This document shows positions 19,122-26,885 of a DNA stretch of 64,000 bases, piece after piece. Every line of letters starts with the position of its first letter. The first letter of the stretch is position 1. The position numbers and the translations under genes were made by a program. Source of the stretch: Ferruginibacter lapsinanis (GTDB lineage: Bacteria > Bacteroidota > Bacteroidia > Chitinophagales > Chitinophagaceae); contig NZ_CP086063.1 of assembly GCF_020783315.1 (NCBI RefSeq), forward strand, positions 124,001 to 188,000, read 5' to 3'. Under the pieces are notes generated by a model. That model searched no databases and was not told the DNA's origin. It saw only the letters and a list, made by a program, of their open reading frames with translations.

Positions 19122-19478
19122 ATGTACGAACGTAAAAGTGATAAACTTGCCCCAAGAAAAATTTTCTATCAACGCTTGTGGAAGAATGCAACAGTCAGCT
19201 TTTTTATTTTAGCTTTCTGCCTGGCAGTAGGTGTTGTAGGATATAAATTTTCTATTAAAGAATTTGATTGGTATGACAGTTTATTAAATGCCTCGATGAT
19301 CTTGAGTGGTATGGGGCCTGTTATTGATTCAAAAATAGTATTGACAAATACAGCAAAAGTATTTGCATCGGTATATGCCTTATTTAGTGGTGTAATGTTT
19401 ATAACAATCATCGGTATTTTAATTGCTCCTATTGCACACAGATTTTTCCATAAGTTACATTTGGAAGATGATAAATAA
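19122..19478 (+). CDS. Small membrane protein, two-TM ion-channel-like layout
   Basis: A 118-residue protein with a first membrane segment (about 24-46), a short hydrophobic re-entrant-like stretch [16 protein letters not shown], and a second membrane segment (about 84-106), followed by a charged tail. This is the 2TM-plus-pore-helix arrangement of simple cation channels, but no canonical TVGYG filter is present; SGMGP stands in that place. Family not recognised by name, and channel activity is inference. Its stop overlaps the queG start by 11 bases, so translation is coupled. Confidence 0.65.
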   Translation: MYERKSDKLAPRKIFYQRLWKNATVSFFILAFCLAVGVVGYKFSIKEFDWYDSLLNASMILSGMGPVIDSKIVLTNTAKVFASVYALFSGVMFITIIGILIAPIAHRFFHKLHLEDDK

Positions 19479-20400
19479 TAATACCAATAATACCACATTA
19501 GTAAAACAACATGCCAGCCAGCTAGGTTTTGATTTTTGTGGTATTGCAAAAGCGCAGCTGTTAAGTGAAGATGCACTCCGATTAGAAAGCTGGCTCAGTA
19601 AAGGAATGAACGGCAGCATGCAGTATATGGCCAATCATTTTGATCTGCGTATCGATCCGTCCAAATTAGTTCCGGGAGCAAGATCTGTGATAACATTATT
19701 GCTAAATTATTTTCCTGATAAACAACAAAATGATAATGCTCCAAAAATTGCAAAATATGCTTTTGGAAACGATTACCATGAAGTAATCAGAGAAAAACTA
19801 AAAATATTTTTAACACTGATCAGAAAAGATATCGGAGAAATAAACGGAAGAGGTTTTGTTGATAGTGCTCCGGTATTAGAAAGAAGTTGGGCACAAAGGT
19901 CAGGTCTTGGATGGATAGGTAAGAACGGGAATTTGATCAATAAACAAATGGGCAGCTTCTTTTTTATTGCCACATTGATCGTTGATATTGAACTGGAATA
20001 TGATGATGCGTATGCAAAAGATTATTGCGGCAGTTGCTCCAAATGTATCGATAATTGTCCTACAGATGCAATACTTCCGGATAAAGTTATTGATGGCAGC
20101 AAATGCATTTCTTATTTTACTATCGAATTGAAAGACGCATTAATACCTGATACAATGAAAGGGAAGTTTGACAACTGGATGTTTGGTTGTGATGTTTGTC
20201 AGGACATTTGTCCATGGAACAGATTTTCTACACCCAATAAAGAATTGAATTTCACTCCAATACCGGAGATATTAAATTTCACCACAAATGATTGGGAAGA
20301 ATTAACAGAAGAATCTTTCAAAACGATTTTCAGGCATTCGCCTTTAAAGCGTAGCAAATGGCAGGGAATAAAAAGAAATCTACAATTTATAGCACAATAG
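19468..20400 (+). CDS. queG: Epoxyqueuosine reductase
   Basis: A 310-residue cobalamin- and iron-sulfur-dependent reductase. Two [4Fe-4S] sites are seen in [16 protein letters not shown] and [11 protein letters not shown], and the N-terminal part has the catalytic-domain landmarks [42 protein letters not shown]. It reduces epoxyqueuosine to queuosine in the tRNA anticodon. ATG 19468 is chosen over 19423 because it gives the normal family N-terminus and an 11-base overlap with the preceding membrane protein gene. No other queuosine gene is visible nearby. Confidence 0.95.
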   Translation: MINNNTNNTTLVKQHASQLGFDFCGIAKAQLLSEDALRLESWLSKGMNGSMQYMANHFDLRIDPSKLVPGARSVITLLLNYFPDKQQNDNAPKIAKYAFGNDYHEVIREKLKIFLTLIRKDIGEINGRGFVDSAPVLERSWAQRSGLGWIGKNGNLINKQMGSFFFIATLIVDIELEYDDAYAKDYCGSCSKCIDNCPTDAILPDKVIDGSKCISYFTIELKDALIPDTMKGKFDNWMFGCDVCQDICPWNRFSTPNKELNFTPIPEILNFTTNDWEELTEESFKTIFRHSPLKRSKWQGIKRNLQFIAQ

Positions 20401-20401
20401 A

Positions 20402-20911
20402 TCAGTGTGCTGTTTCCATAAATGTTTTTAAACCATTCAATGCTGCTTCATATCCGGGACCGGTCATCTTGTCAATAAATATTGCATAGAATTTTTCCCA
20501 TGGATACCAGTGCAATTTGGTAACTGCTCTCCATTCAACCTGCGTAACTTTTTGCTGTGGCACAGACTGAACGATTATTTCATTACTGATATCGTTTTCT
20601 CCCTCGGCTTTTAATAAAAATTTGATGGATGTCGAGTCTGCAGACTGAAATATCAAATGAGTGGTTTTATTATTATATACCACATCGCACCCGTTATTCA
20701 AAAAATTCACTGACACATCTTTAGAGACAAACATCGGATGCCAGTTATTCCAATTATGAAAATCAGAAACCTGTGCATATACCTTACTCACAGTGTCATT
20801 TACAATTACTGTCCTCGACACTTTTACAGAAGATGGTATCAGTAATGATAATAGGGTACTGAAAATAAACAGCCCGATAATGCCGATAAAAAAAGGTTTT
20901 ATAACTCTCAT
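20402..20911 (-). CDS. Membrane-anchored SRPBCC (START-like) protein
   Basis: A 169-residue protein with an N-terminal membrane anchor (about 7-27) and an SRPBCC/polyketide-cyclase-like domain (VSRTVIVNDTVSKVYAQVSDFHNWNNWHPMF at the start, hydrophobic ligand-pocket strands later). Such proteins bind small hydrophobic molecules or act as stress-related modifiers. It follows the ABC permease gene by only four bases, so the two form one operon. Its role with the permease is unknown. Confidence 0.8.
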   Translation of the reverse strand: MRVIKPFFIGIIGLFIFSTLLSLLIPSSVKVSRTVIVNDTVSKVYAQVSDFHNWNNWHPMFVSKDVSVNFLNNGCDVVYNNKTTHLIFQSADSTSIKFLLKAEGENDISNEIIVQSVPQQKVTQVEWRAVTKLHWYPWEKFYAIFIDKMTGPGYEAALNGLKTFMETAH

Positions 20912-20915
20912 AATT

Positions 20916-22025
20916 TTATTCCCATTTAAAAACTTTAATAGCTACTGCATAAACAACAACGCCCCATAACAACAAGATAGCAATCTCATTTTTTACTTCC
21001 CATAAATTCTGCCCTTCAAAAGCTACAGCCCTCATCGCTGTATTTAAATGAGTTAATGGCAACATCTTTGAGATTGGCTGCAACCATTTTGGAAATGCAT
21101 CTACTCCAAAAAAAGTACCTCCTAACAAAAACTGTGGTAGTGTGATCATATTGGCCAAAGGCGGTATTGTACTTTCACTTTTTGCTATGCCACTTACAAT
21201 AAAACCGAGCCCCATAAAAACTACTAACCCTATAAAACTAAGTACCAGCAGTTCTATCACCGTCTCTAGTCCATTAACCAATGTAAATCCAAAAATAAAT
21301 CTACCAGCCACGATAATTACAATGGCGGTCAACATTTGAAAAAGCACTCTTGCCAAACCTTCCCCCAAAACTATATACGTTCTACTTATCGGAGTTGCAA
21401 AAAAACGCTTTAACACCAACGTATTTCGTAAACTAAAGAACATGAACGCCACGCCAAAAACACCAGAGCTTAACAAAGAAAAACCTAACTGACCAGGCAA
21501 TATAAAATCTATCGTTTTATATTCTCTTATTACTTCAAGATGACTTCTTTCAACATCTTCTATCGCATATGTTGGTCTGTTAGCATATTGCTTATTGCTG
21601 ATAGTATTTATTATATTGTTGATCACTGGTCTTAATTGCGGTAATTTATCATTGCTGGCTGTAGTACTTTGTATTGAATAGGTTAAAGCAGGAATTGAAT
21701 CTTTCGTTTTTTGAATATTTAATACCCCCGTAATTTTCCCTTTCACCAAACTACTTCTTAATTCTTTATCATTGTCAAAATACACTATTCTGATCCTGGC
21801 ACTTGTTTTTAAAGAATCAAATAATGTATTTGTTGTATCACAATTTTTGTCTAACGCAATTTTATAAACACCTCCACCGCCGTTATTCCCAACAAAACCA
21901 AAAACTAAAATAAAAATAAATGGGAAAACAAAGCTGAAGATCACTGCCGAAGGACTTCTGAAAATGGCCCTCAAACTTGCCTTTGTTATTGCTAACATCG
22001 CTCTTAACTGACTATACTCCTGCAT
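20916..22025 (-). CDS. ABC-2 type transporter permease
   Basis: A 369-residue integral membrane protein of the ABC2_membrane_3 type: one N-terminal membrane segment, a soluble domain (about 60-170), then five membrane segments, with LPGQLGFSLLSSGVFGVAF and the final LPLTHLNTAMRAVAF segment typical of the family. No ATPase gene is next to it; normally the ATP-binding subunit is adjacent. Substrate unknown (drug, polysaccharide or lipid are usual). It is divergent from the Xre antitoxin gene; a TAGCTTTA box on the minus strand at 22047-22054 is a weak promoter candidate. Confidence 0.88.
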   Translation of the reverse strand: MQEYSQLRAMLAITKASLRAIFRSPSAVIFSFVFPFIFILVFGFVGNNGGGGVYKIALDKNCDTTNTLFDSLKTSARIRIVYFDNDKELRSSLVKGKITGVLNIQKTKDSIPALTYSIQSTTASNDKLPQLRPVINNIINTISNKQYANRPTYAIEDVERSHLEVIREYKTIDFILPGQLGFSLLSSGVFGVAFMFFSLRNTLVLKRFFATPISRTYIVLGEGLARVLFQMLTAIVIIVAGRFIFGFTLVNGLETVIELLVLSFIGLVVFMGLGFIVSGIAKSESTIPPLANMITLPQFLLGGTFFGVDAFPKWLQPISKMLPLTHLNTAMRAVAFEGQNLWEVKNEIAILLLWGVVVYAVAIKVFKWE

Positions 22026-22081
22026 GAAAGAATTGGTTTAAGAGTGTAAAGCTATTCGGAAAAGGAACGGTAAAAAAATTT

Positions 22082-22112
22082 TTTGCACCTTATGACATTT
22101 GTCGTACATTTA
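22082..22112 (+). promoter_or_regulatory. Promoter of the Xre-RES module
   Basis: TTTG at 22082-22085, 19 bases, then TACATTTA at 22105-22112 (seven of eight to TAnnTTTG) fit the Bacteroidetes -33/-7 promoter. Transcription would start about 22118, 13 bases before the antitoxin ATG. The -7 element lies within the operator. Confidence 0.65.
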
Positions 22113-22125
22113 TACGACAAATGTC
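22094..22125. promoter_or_regulatory. Operator palindrome of the Xre-RES module
   Basis: A perfect 13-bp inverted repeat, GACATTTGTCGTA (22094-22106) and TACGACAAATGTC (22113-22125), with six bases between. It covers the -7 box and the transcription start and ends five bases before the antitoxin ATG, the expected place for autorepression by the antitoxin or the toxin-antitoxin complex. Confidence 0.75.
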
Positions 22126-22130
22126 GGACA

Positions 22131-22589
22131 ATGAAAAAAGACGCAAAAACAAAGAAAACTGCTCCTTACAAAGGAAATGATGCAATTACAAAAGCCGAAG
22201 AACCCGAAGTTACCTTCAACAAAAATATAAAGCTCATTCCTTCGGTTAAAGATTTTACCTATAGCGAATTTAAAAAAATTGCAGACAAAACTCCTTTTAC
22301 TCAAGCCGAATGGGCATCAATACTCCACGTTAGCGAACGTACTTTACAGCGCTACGCTAAAAACAATAGTAGTTTCGCTCCTATCAATGCCGAACGAGCC
22401 TTACAAATAGCCAAAGTTTTAAAGGAAGCTAAAATTGCTTTTGGGAATATTGATAATTTTTACAACTGGCTAAAACGTAATCCTTATATGTTGGAAGGAA
22501 ACTTATCTTTCAATTCTCTTACCACTTATGAAGGAATTGAAAAAGTGTTAACACAATTAGGAAGAATACAACACGGTTTGTTTGCATGA
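22131..22589 (+). CDS. Xre/MbcA/ParS-type antitoxin
   Basis: A 152-residue protein: basic N-terminal tail, a helix-turn-helix (FTQAEWASILHVSERTLQRYAK, read in pieces), and a C-terminal DUF2384 domain (DNFYNWLKRNPYMLEG, EGIEKVLTQLGRIQHGLF). This is the antitoxin type paired with RES toxins; it neutralises the toxin through its C-terminal region and represses its own promoter. ATG 22131 is chosen because it follows the operator; ATG 22083 would lie inside the promoter. It overlaps the toxin gene by four bases (ATGA). Confidence 0.9.
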   Translation: MKKDAKTKKTAPYKGNDAITKAEEPEVTFNKNIKLIPSVKDFTYSEFKKIADKTPFTQAEWASILHVSERTLQRYAKNNSSFAPINAERALQIAKVLKEAKIAFGNIDNFYNWLKRNPYMLEGNLSFNSLTTYEGIEKVLTQLGRIQHGLFA

Positions 22590-23041
22590 TAGTGTACAGG
22601 ATAAGCAATAAGGTTTACAGCAATGATATTAGTGGCATGGGTGCCAAACTAAATGGTGCCCGTTGGAATTCAGCGGGAACAGCGATGTTGTACACTGCTG
22701 AACATATTTCTCTGGCCATATTGGAGATGCTCGTCAATACAAATTTCAAGGATTATGATATTGCTTTGGATCTGCTTTACATACAATTACCTGTTACATC
22801 CGGTATTGCAGAGATCAAGCATGGTAAACTAAAAGCAGACTGGAGAGAGGATTCTGATTTTACAAAATTTATGGGAGATGAATTTATCAAACAAAAGCAA
22901 TCCTTATTATTAAAAGTGCCTTCGGCAGTTGTAAGCCAGGAATACAATTATCTTGCAAATCCATTGCACCCTGATTTTAAGAAAATAAAAATTATTAAAA
23001 CAACCTCTTTTTGGCCTGATAAAAGGCTTTTTGCATTATGA
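22586..23041 (+). CDS. RES-domain toxin
   Basis: A 151-residue RES-family protein. Conserved residues are Arg26 and Tyr36 in GARWNSAGTAMLYTAEH, Glu47 in LAILEMLVN, and a Ser near the C-terminal half (KVPSAVVSQEYNYL). Characterised RES toxins (MbcT, Res, ParT) degrade NAD+ or ADP-ribosylate a target, which stops growth unless the Xre antitoxin is present. It overlaps the antitoxin start by four bases on one side and the folK start by four bases on the other, an unusual tie to a folate gene. Confidence 0.92.
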   Translation: MIVYRISNKVYSNDISGMGAKLNGARWNSAGTAMLYTAEHISLAILEMLVNTNFKDYDIALDLLYIQLPVTSGIAEIKHGKLKADWREDSDFTKFMGDEFIKQKQSLLLKVPSAVVSQEYNYLANPLHPDFKKIKIIKTTSFWPDKRLFAL

Positions 23042-23517
23042 ATAAAACCTATTTATTATTGGGCAGCAATATGGGTAACTCTAAAGAGCAGCTTTTATCA
23101 GCTCAAAAAAATATTAAAAAGCAAATCGGAAAGATTACCCGCCTTTCGAGTCTATACCAAACTGCCGCATGGGGAAATACCAACCAGCCCGATTTTCTTA
23201 ATCAGGTGATCATTGTAGAAACAAGATTATCTGCCCGGGAAACAATAAAAACAATTCTGTCTATAGAAAAAGAAATGGGAAGGATAAGGACGGTCAAGAA
23301 TGCTCCCAGGGTGATCGATATTGATATATTATTTTACAATAAGGAAATCATCAACGATAACGACCTAAAAATACCTCACCCCGAAATACAAAATCGAAAC
23401 TTTGTATTATCACCTTTAAATGAGCTTTCTCCCAATATGAAACATCCTGTATTGAATAAAACTATTCACTATTTACTAACGATTTGTAAGGATAAATTGA
23501 ATGTGAAAAAGTTTTAA
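23038..23517 (+). CDS. folK: 2-amino-4-hydroxy-6-hydroxymethyldihydropteridine pyrophosphokinase
   Basis: A 159-residue HPPK. Family motifs are LLLGSNMGNSKEQL at the N-terminus, SSLYQTAAWGNTNQPDFLNQ, and the signature RVIDIDILFYNKEI with the metal-binding Asp pair, then IPHPEIQNRNFVLSPLNEL. It pyrophosphorylates the pterin precursor of dihydrofolate. Its start overlaps the RES toxin stop (ATGA), so it is translationally coupled to the toxin-antitoxin operon; a deoxynucleoside kinase follows 40 bases later, the common Bacteroidetes neighbour. Confidence 0.97.
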   Translation: MNKTYLLLGSNMGNSKEQLLSAQKNIKKQIGKITRLSSLYQTAAWGNTNQPDFLNQVIIVETRLSARETIKTILSIEKEMGRIRTVKNAPRVIDIDILFYNKEIINDNDLKIPHPEIQNRNFVLSPLNELSPNMKHPVLNKTIHYLLTICKDKLNVKKF

Positions 23518-23557
23518 TTGTTCAAGTGATGTTTCAACTTATTTTGCACGCTTAACT

Positions 23558-24190
23558 ATGCAGTACAATTTTATCACCATAGAGGGGAATATCGGAGCAG
23601 GAAAAACCACGTTAGCACATTTATTAAGCAAGCATTACAATGCAAGATTGATACTGGAGGAATTTGCTGACAATCCTTTTCTGCCAAAATTTTACGAAAA
23701 TCCAGAGCAGTATGCCTTTCCGCTTGAATTATTTTTCATGGCAGAGCGCTACAAACAATTAAAAGAATTACTGCAAACGAAGGATATGTTTCAACACATA
23801 ACCGTATCTGACTATCTTTTTACAAAATGTCTTTTATTTGCCAAAGTAAATTTACCAGAGGAAGAATACAGGTTATACCAAAAACTATTTGATATTATCA
23901 ATCCGCAAATTGTTCAACCTGATATTTTGATCTATCTGCATACACCGGTTGATAAACTTCAGCAAAACATAAAAAAACGCAACAGGGAATACGAGCAAGG
24001 TATCCCAAATGAATATCTCTTTACATTACAGGAAACCTATACCCAGTATATAAAGCAACATAATATTACCACACTGTTTGTTGATGCATCAAATGCTGAT
24101 TTTTTGACGAATGAAGATCATCTAAAAGTAATCACCGATGCATTAGACAAGACATATGAAGGAGGGCAACATTATCTTTCATTGCCTTGA
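23558..24190 (+). CDS. Deoxynucleoside kinase
   Basis: A 210-residue dNK/deoxyguanosine-kinase-like enzyme with P-loop EGNIGAGKTTL, the LEEFADNPFLPKFY substrate segment, FFMAERYKQL and DYLFTKCLLFAK, and a lid segment KKRNREYEQG. It phosphorylates deoxynucleosides for salvage; substrate preference cannot be read from sequence. It follows folK in the same direction with a short gap. Confidence 0.92.
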   Translation: MQYNFITIEGNIGAGKTTLAHLLSKHYNARLILEEFADNPFLPKFYENPEQYAFPLELFFMAERYKQLKELLQTKDMFQHITVSDYLFTKCLLFAKVNLPEEEYRLYQKLFDIINPQIVQPDILIYLHTPVDKLQQNIKKRNREYEQGIPNEYLFTLQETYTQYIKQHNITTLFVDASNADFLTNEDHLKVITDALDKTYEGGQHYLSLP

Positions 24191-24251
24191 TTGACAAATT
24201 GTTTAAGTATCTTCATGGTATTACTATTATATTAACTACATTATTAAACCT

Positions 24252-25481
24252 TTGAGCAAACCTGTTTTAAACGCATTAAAAATCGCCGAATTCAGAAATT
24301 TTATTCTGGGAAGATTTGTATTTATTATGGGCCTGCGCATGATGGGAACACTTGTATCCTGGTGGATGTATGAATTAACAGGTGATGCATTTTACATTGG
24401 TATGATAGGATTAGCTGAGGCCATTCCGGCAATAGGATTGGCTTTGTATGCAGGATATGTAATTGATAGATCTGAAAAAAGGATGTTGCTGCTTTTTACA
24501 ACATTTCTTTATCTCGTATGCACGCTTGTTTTACTTGGTACATCTACCGATTGGTTTCATTATGAATTTGGCAATAAGCTCATCATTATTTTCATCTATA
24601 GTGTAATTTTCTTTACAGGAATCATAAGAGCCTTTGCCGGCCCAAGTTTTGGCGCTATCATAGCTTCACTGGTACCGAGAGAATTACTGACAACAGCATC
24701 ACAACTTAGTTCAACCACCTGGTTGGTAGGAAGCATTATCGGGCATGCAATGGCGGGCTTTTTAATTGCCGGATTGGGTGTAACCGGCACCTTCGCTGTA
24801 ATTTCTGTATTTATTTTTCTGGGATGGATATTACTCAATCAATTAAGAGAAAAGAAACCAGGTATCTCTTCCGAAAAAAAAACACTGGACGCCGTAGCGG
24901 AAGGATTGCGTTTTGTTTTTAAAACAAAAGAAGTGTTAGCGGCTTTATCGCTGGATCTATTTGCCGTACTCTTTGGTGGTGCAGTTGCTATGGTTCCAGT
25001 TTATGCAAAAGACATCCTGAAGGTAGGCCCGATAGGTTTTGGATGGCTAAATGCTGCAGTTGATATTGGCGCCATCATCATGGTAGTTGGATTAACCCTC
25101 TCTCCTATGCGTAAAAAACAAGGAATAAAATTATTAATCGCAGTAGCTGGTTTTGGTATTTGTACCATCATTTTTGGAATTTCCAAATGGTATTGGTTGT
25201 CCTTTAGCGCATTATTAATTGCCGGTGTGCTGGATGGTGTAAGTGTTGTGGTACGTGGCAATATTGTGCAATTAAAAACACCTGACGAACTAAGAGGACG
25301 TGTTTTGAGTGTTAACTCTATGTTCATTAACTCCTCAAATGAAATAGGGCAATTTGAAAGTGGCGTTGCGGCCAGATTAATGGGAGTAGTACCTTCTGTT
25401 GTATTTGGCGGTTGTATGACAGTACTGGTTGTTATTTTAACACGAATTAGCGCCCCCTCATTGAAGAAGTTAGAATATTAG
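24252..25481 (+). CDS. MFS transporter (MFS_3/EntS-like)
   Basis: A 409-residue protein with about twelve membrane segments. NALKIAEFRNFILGRF at the N-terminus, YAGYVIDRSEKRMLLLF (the MFS loop 2-3 motif) and DELRGRVLSVNSMFINSS are typical of the MFS_3 exporter group. The start is a TTG; the next ATG (about 24327) would remove the first membrane segment, so TTG is preferred. Substrate unknown; drug, siderophore or metabolite efflux is usual for the group. Confidence 0.88.
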   Translation: MSKPVLNALKIAEFRNFILGRFVFIMGLRMMGTLVSWWMYELTGDAFYIGMIGLAEAIPAIGLALYAGYVIDRSEKRMLLLFTTFLYLVCTLVLLGTSTDWFHYEFGNKLIIIFIYSVIFFTGIIRAFAGPSFGAIIASLVPRELLTTASQLSSTTWLVGSIIGHAMAGFLIAGLGVTGTFAVISVFIFLGWILLNQLREKKPGISSEKKTLDAVAEGLRFVFKTKEVLAALSLDLFAVLFGGAVAMVPVYAKDILKVGPIGFGWLNAAVDIGAIIMVVGLTLSPMRKKQGIKLLIAVAGFGICTIIFGISKWYWLSFSALLIAGVLDGVSVVVRGNIVQLKTPDELRGRVLSVNSMFINSSNEIGQFESGVAARLMGVVPSVVFGGCMTVLVVILTRISAPSLKKLEY

Positions 25482-25563
25482 CACTCGCTTTATCCCGTTC
25501 AACACTTATGTTATTGCTTCGCTAAAATCAGTTGAACAACTGCCTTTCCTTATGATAAAAGGT

Positions 25564-25571
25564 TATATTTG
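25564..25571 (+). promoter_or_regulatory. Candidate -7 box of the S1/P1 nuclease gene
   Basis: TATATTTG is a perfect TAnnTTTG element placed 14 bases before ATG 25586. It argues for the ATG over the TTG at 25580. The -33 element is weak. Confidence 0.5.
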
Positions 25572-25585
25572 AACAAACCTTGTTC

Positions 25586-26779
25586 ATGAAATTGACACTT
25601 TGCTCCTCTACCGGGCCTATACCCGTTATTATCAAAAAATATGCATCGATTATTACAACAGGTACGAATTACAGATTCATACTAAAATCGAGTATTTCTT
25701 TGCTTTTAGTATTATTTTTTCTTTGCCCTAAAAATGCAAAAGCATGGGGGCCGAAAGGGCATACAATCGTGGCACAAATAGCCATGGAATTATTGAATCC
25801 GGAAGTAAAGAAAAATGTATTGGCTATTTTAAATAATATGCCAATCGATACTGCTGCAAACTGGATGGATATCCAGCGATCTAATTCGGACTATGATTTT
25901 ATGAAACCTTGGCATTATATAGATTTCCCTAAAGATGAAGTATATACGCCTTCTACAGATGAGAATATTGTTAACAGGATCATTTATACTTTTAATGAAT
26001 TACAACATAAACAAGTTCTCTGCGACGAACAGGTTCGTTGGGATCTGCTTATTCTAATGCATCTGTTAGGAGATTTGAGTCAACCATTGCATAATGGATA
26101 TGATTATGATCTGGGGGGCAACAAACGCCCTGTGCAATTAGATACTTTAAAAACAAATCTTCATCATTTTTGGGATGAAAACATTATTGATCTGAAAGCC
26201 ATCAGCTTTGAAGATTGTATGGCATTATATAGAAGCATGCCAAACGATAAAGTAGATACCATCGCAGGTATACACCCCGGCCTATGGATGAAAGAAACTC
26301 GTTCGTTACTAGGCAAAGTGTATGATTTTAATGATTACACTATTACTGCGGCATATGTTGACAGAAGTGCTGAAATTGTAAAAAGACAATTAGTAATAGG
26401 TGGTGTAAGATTAGCCGCTATATTGAATAAACTATTTATGCCTGATGCTCCTGAGATTGACATGAAAGCTGTCATTGCCAAATATAAAAATGGTATAGAT
26501 GCAAAAGATGCGTTACAATTTCTTGATAAGAATGTAACTGCCTGTTCTCATGTATACGGAGTAAAAGCTTTGGAAAATGTAACCTTTATTAATCTTGGCG
26601 CTAAATCACCCGGCAGTCCTTTAACCGTGGTTATTTTTGCAAAAGATATAAAGAATTTCAAACCTTCAGTGGAAGAATTATATCGTAATAAAAATATTTG
26701 TGTGCTAGGCAAAGTGGTGGAATATAAGGGTAAGGCCGAGATCATTGTTTCGAAGCCTGAAGATATTATCATTCAATAA
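25586..26779 (+). CDS. Secreted S1/P1-type nuclease with C-terminal OB-like domain
   Basis: After an unusually long leader, the signal peptide (SISLLLVLFFLCPKNAKA) ends at AKA and the mature chain would begin WGPKGHTIVAQIA; in S1/P1 nucleases this N-terminal Trp helps bind zinc. Other zinc ligands appear in WHYIDFP, LLGDLSQPLHNG and HHFWDENII. The family cleaves single-stranded DNA and RNA. An extra C-terminal domain (last about 85 residues: VYGVKALENVTFINLG, SPLTVVIFAKD, NICVLGKVVEYKGKAEIIV) resembles OB-fold nucleic-acid-binding modules. The N-terminal region before the signal core is about 30 residues longer than usual. Confidence 0.9.
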   Translation: MKLTLCSSTGPIPVIIKKYASIITTGTNYRFILKSSISLLLVLFFLCPKNAKAWGPKGHTIVAQIAMELLNPEVKKNVLAILNNMPIDTAANWMDIQRSNSDYDFMKPWHYIDFPKDEVYTPSTDENIVNRIIYTFNELQHKQVLCDEQVRWDLLILMHLLGDLSQPLHNGYDYDLGGNKRPVQLDTLKTNLHHFWDENIIDLKAISFEDCMALYRSMPNDKVDTIAGIHPGLWMKETRSLLGKVYDFNDYTITAAYVDRSAEIVKRQLVIGGVRLAAILNKLFMPDAPEIDMKAVIAKYKNGIDAKDALQFLDKNVTACSHVYGVKALENVTFINLGAKSPGSPLTVVIFAKDIKNFKPSVEELYRNKNICVLGKVVEYKGKAEIIVSKPEDIIIQ

Positions 26780-26784
26780 AACAT

Positions 26785-26810
26785 ATAAAGGCCGCAATTG
26801 CGGCCTTTAT
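26785..26810. terminator. Terminator palindrome after the S1/P1 nuclease gene
   Basis: A perfect 26-base palindrome ATAAAGGCCGCAA...TTGCGGCCTTTAT, with AATT at its centre, begins five bases after the stop. The A/T flanks inside the stem give a terminator-like T tract. Confidence 0.8.
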
Positions 26811-26885
26811 AATTATCAGAAGAAATGAACAACCGGTATGTATTATTTTATATAATTTCCTATCTTTCGCCATTAGCTAGCTACT

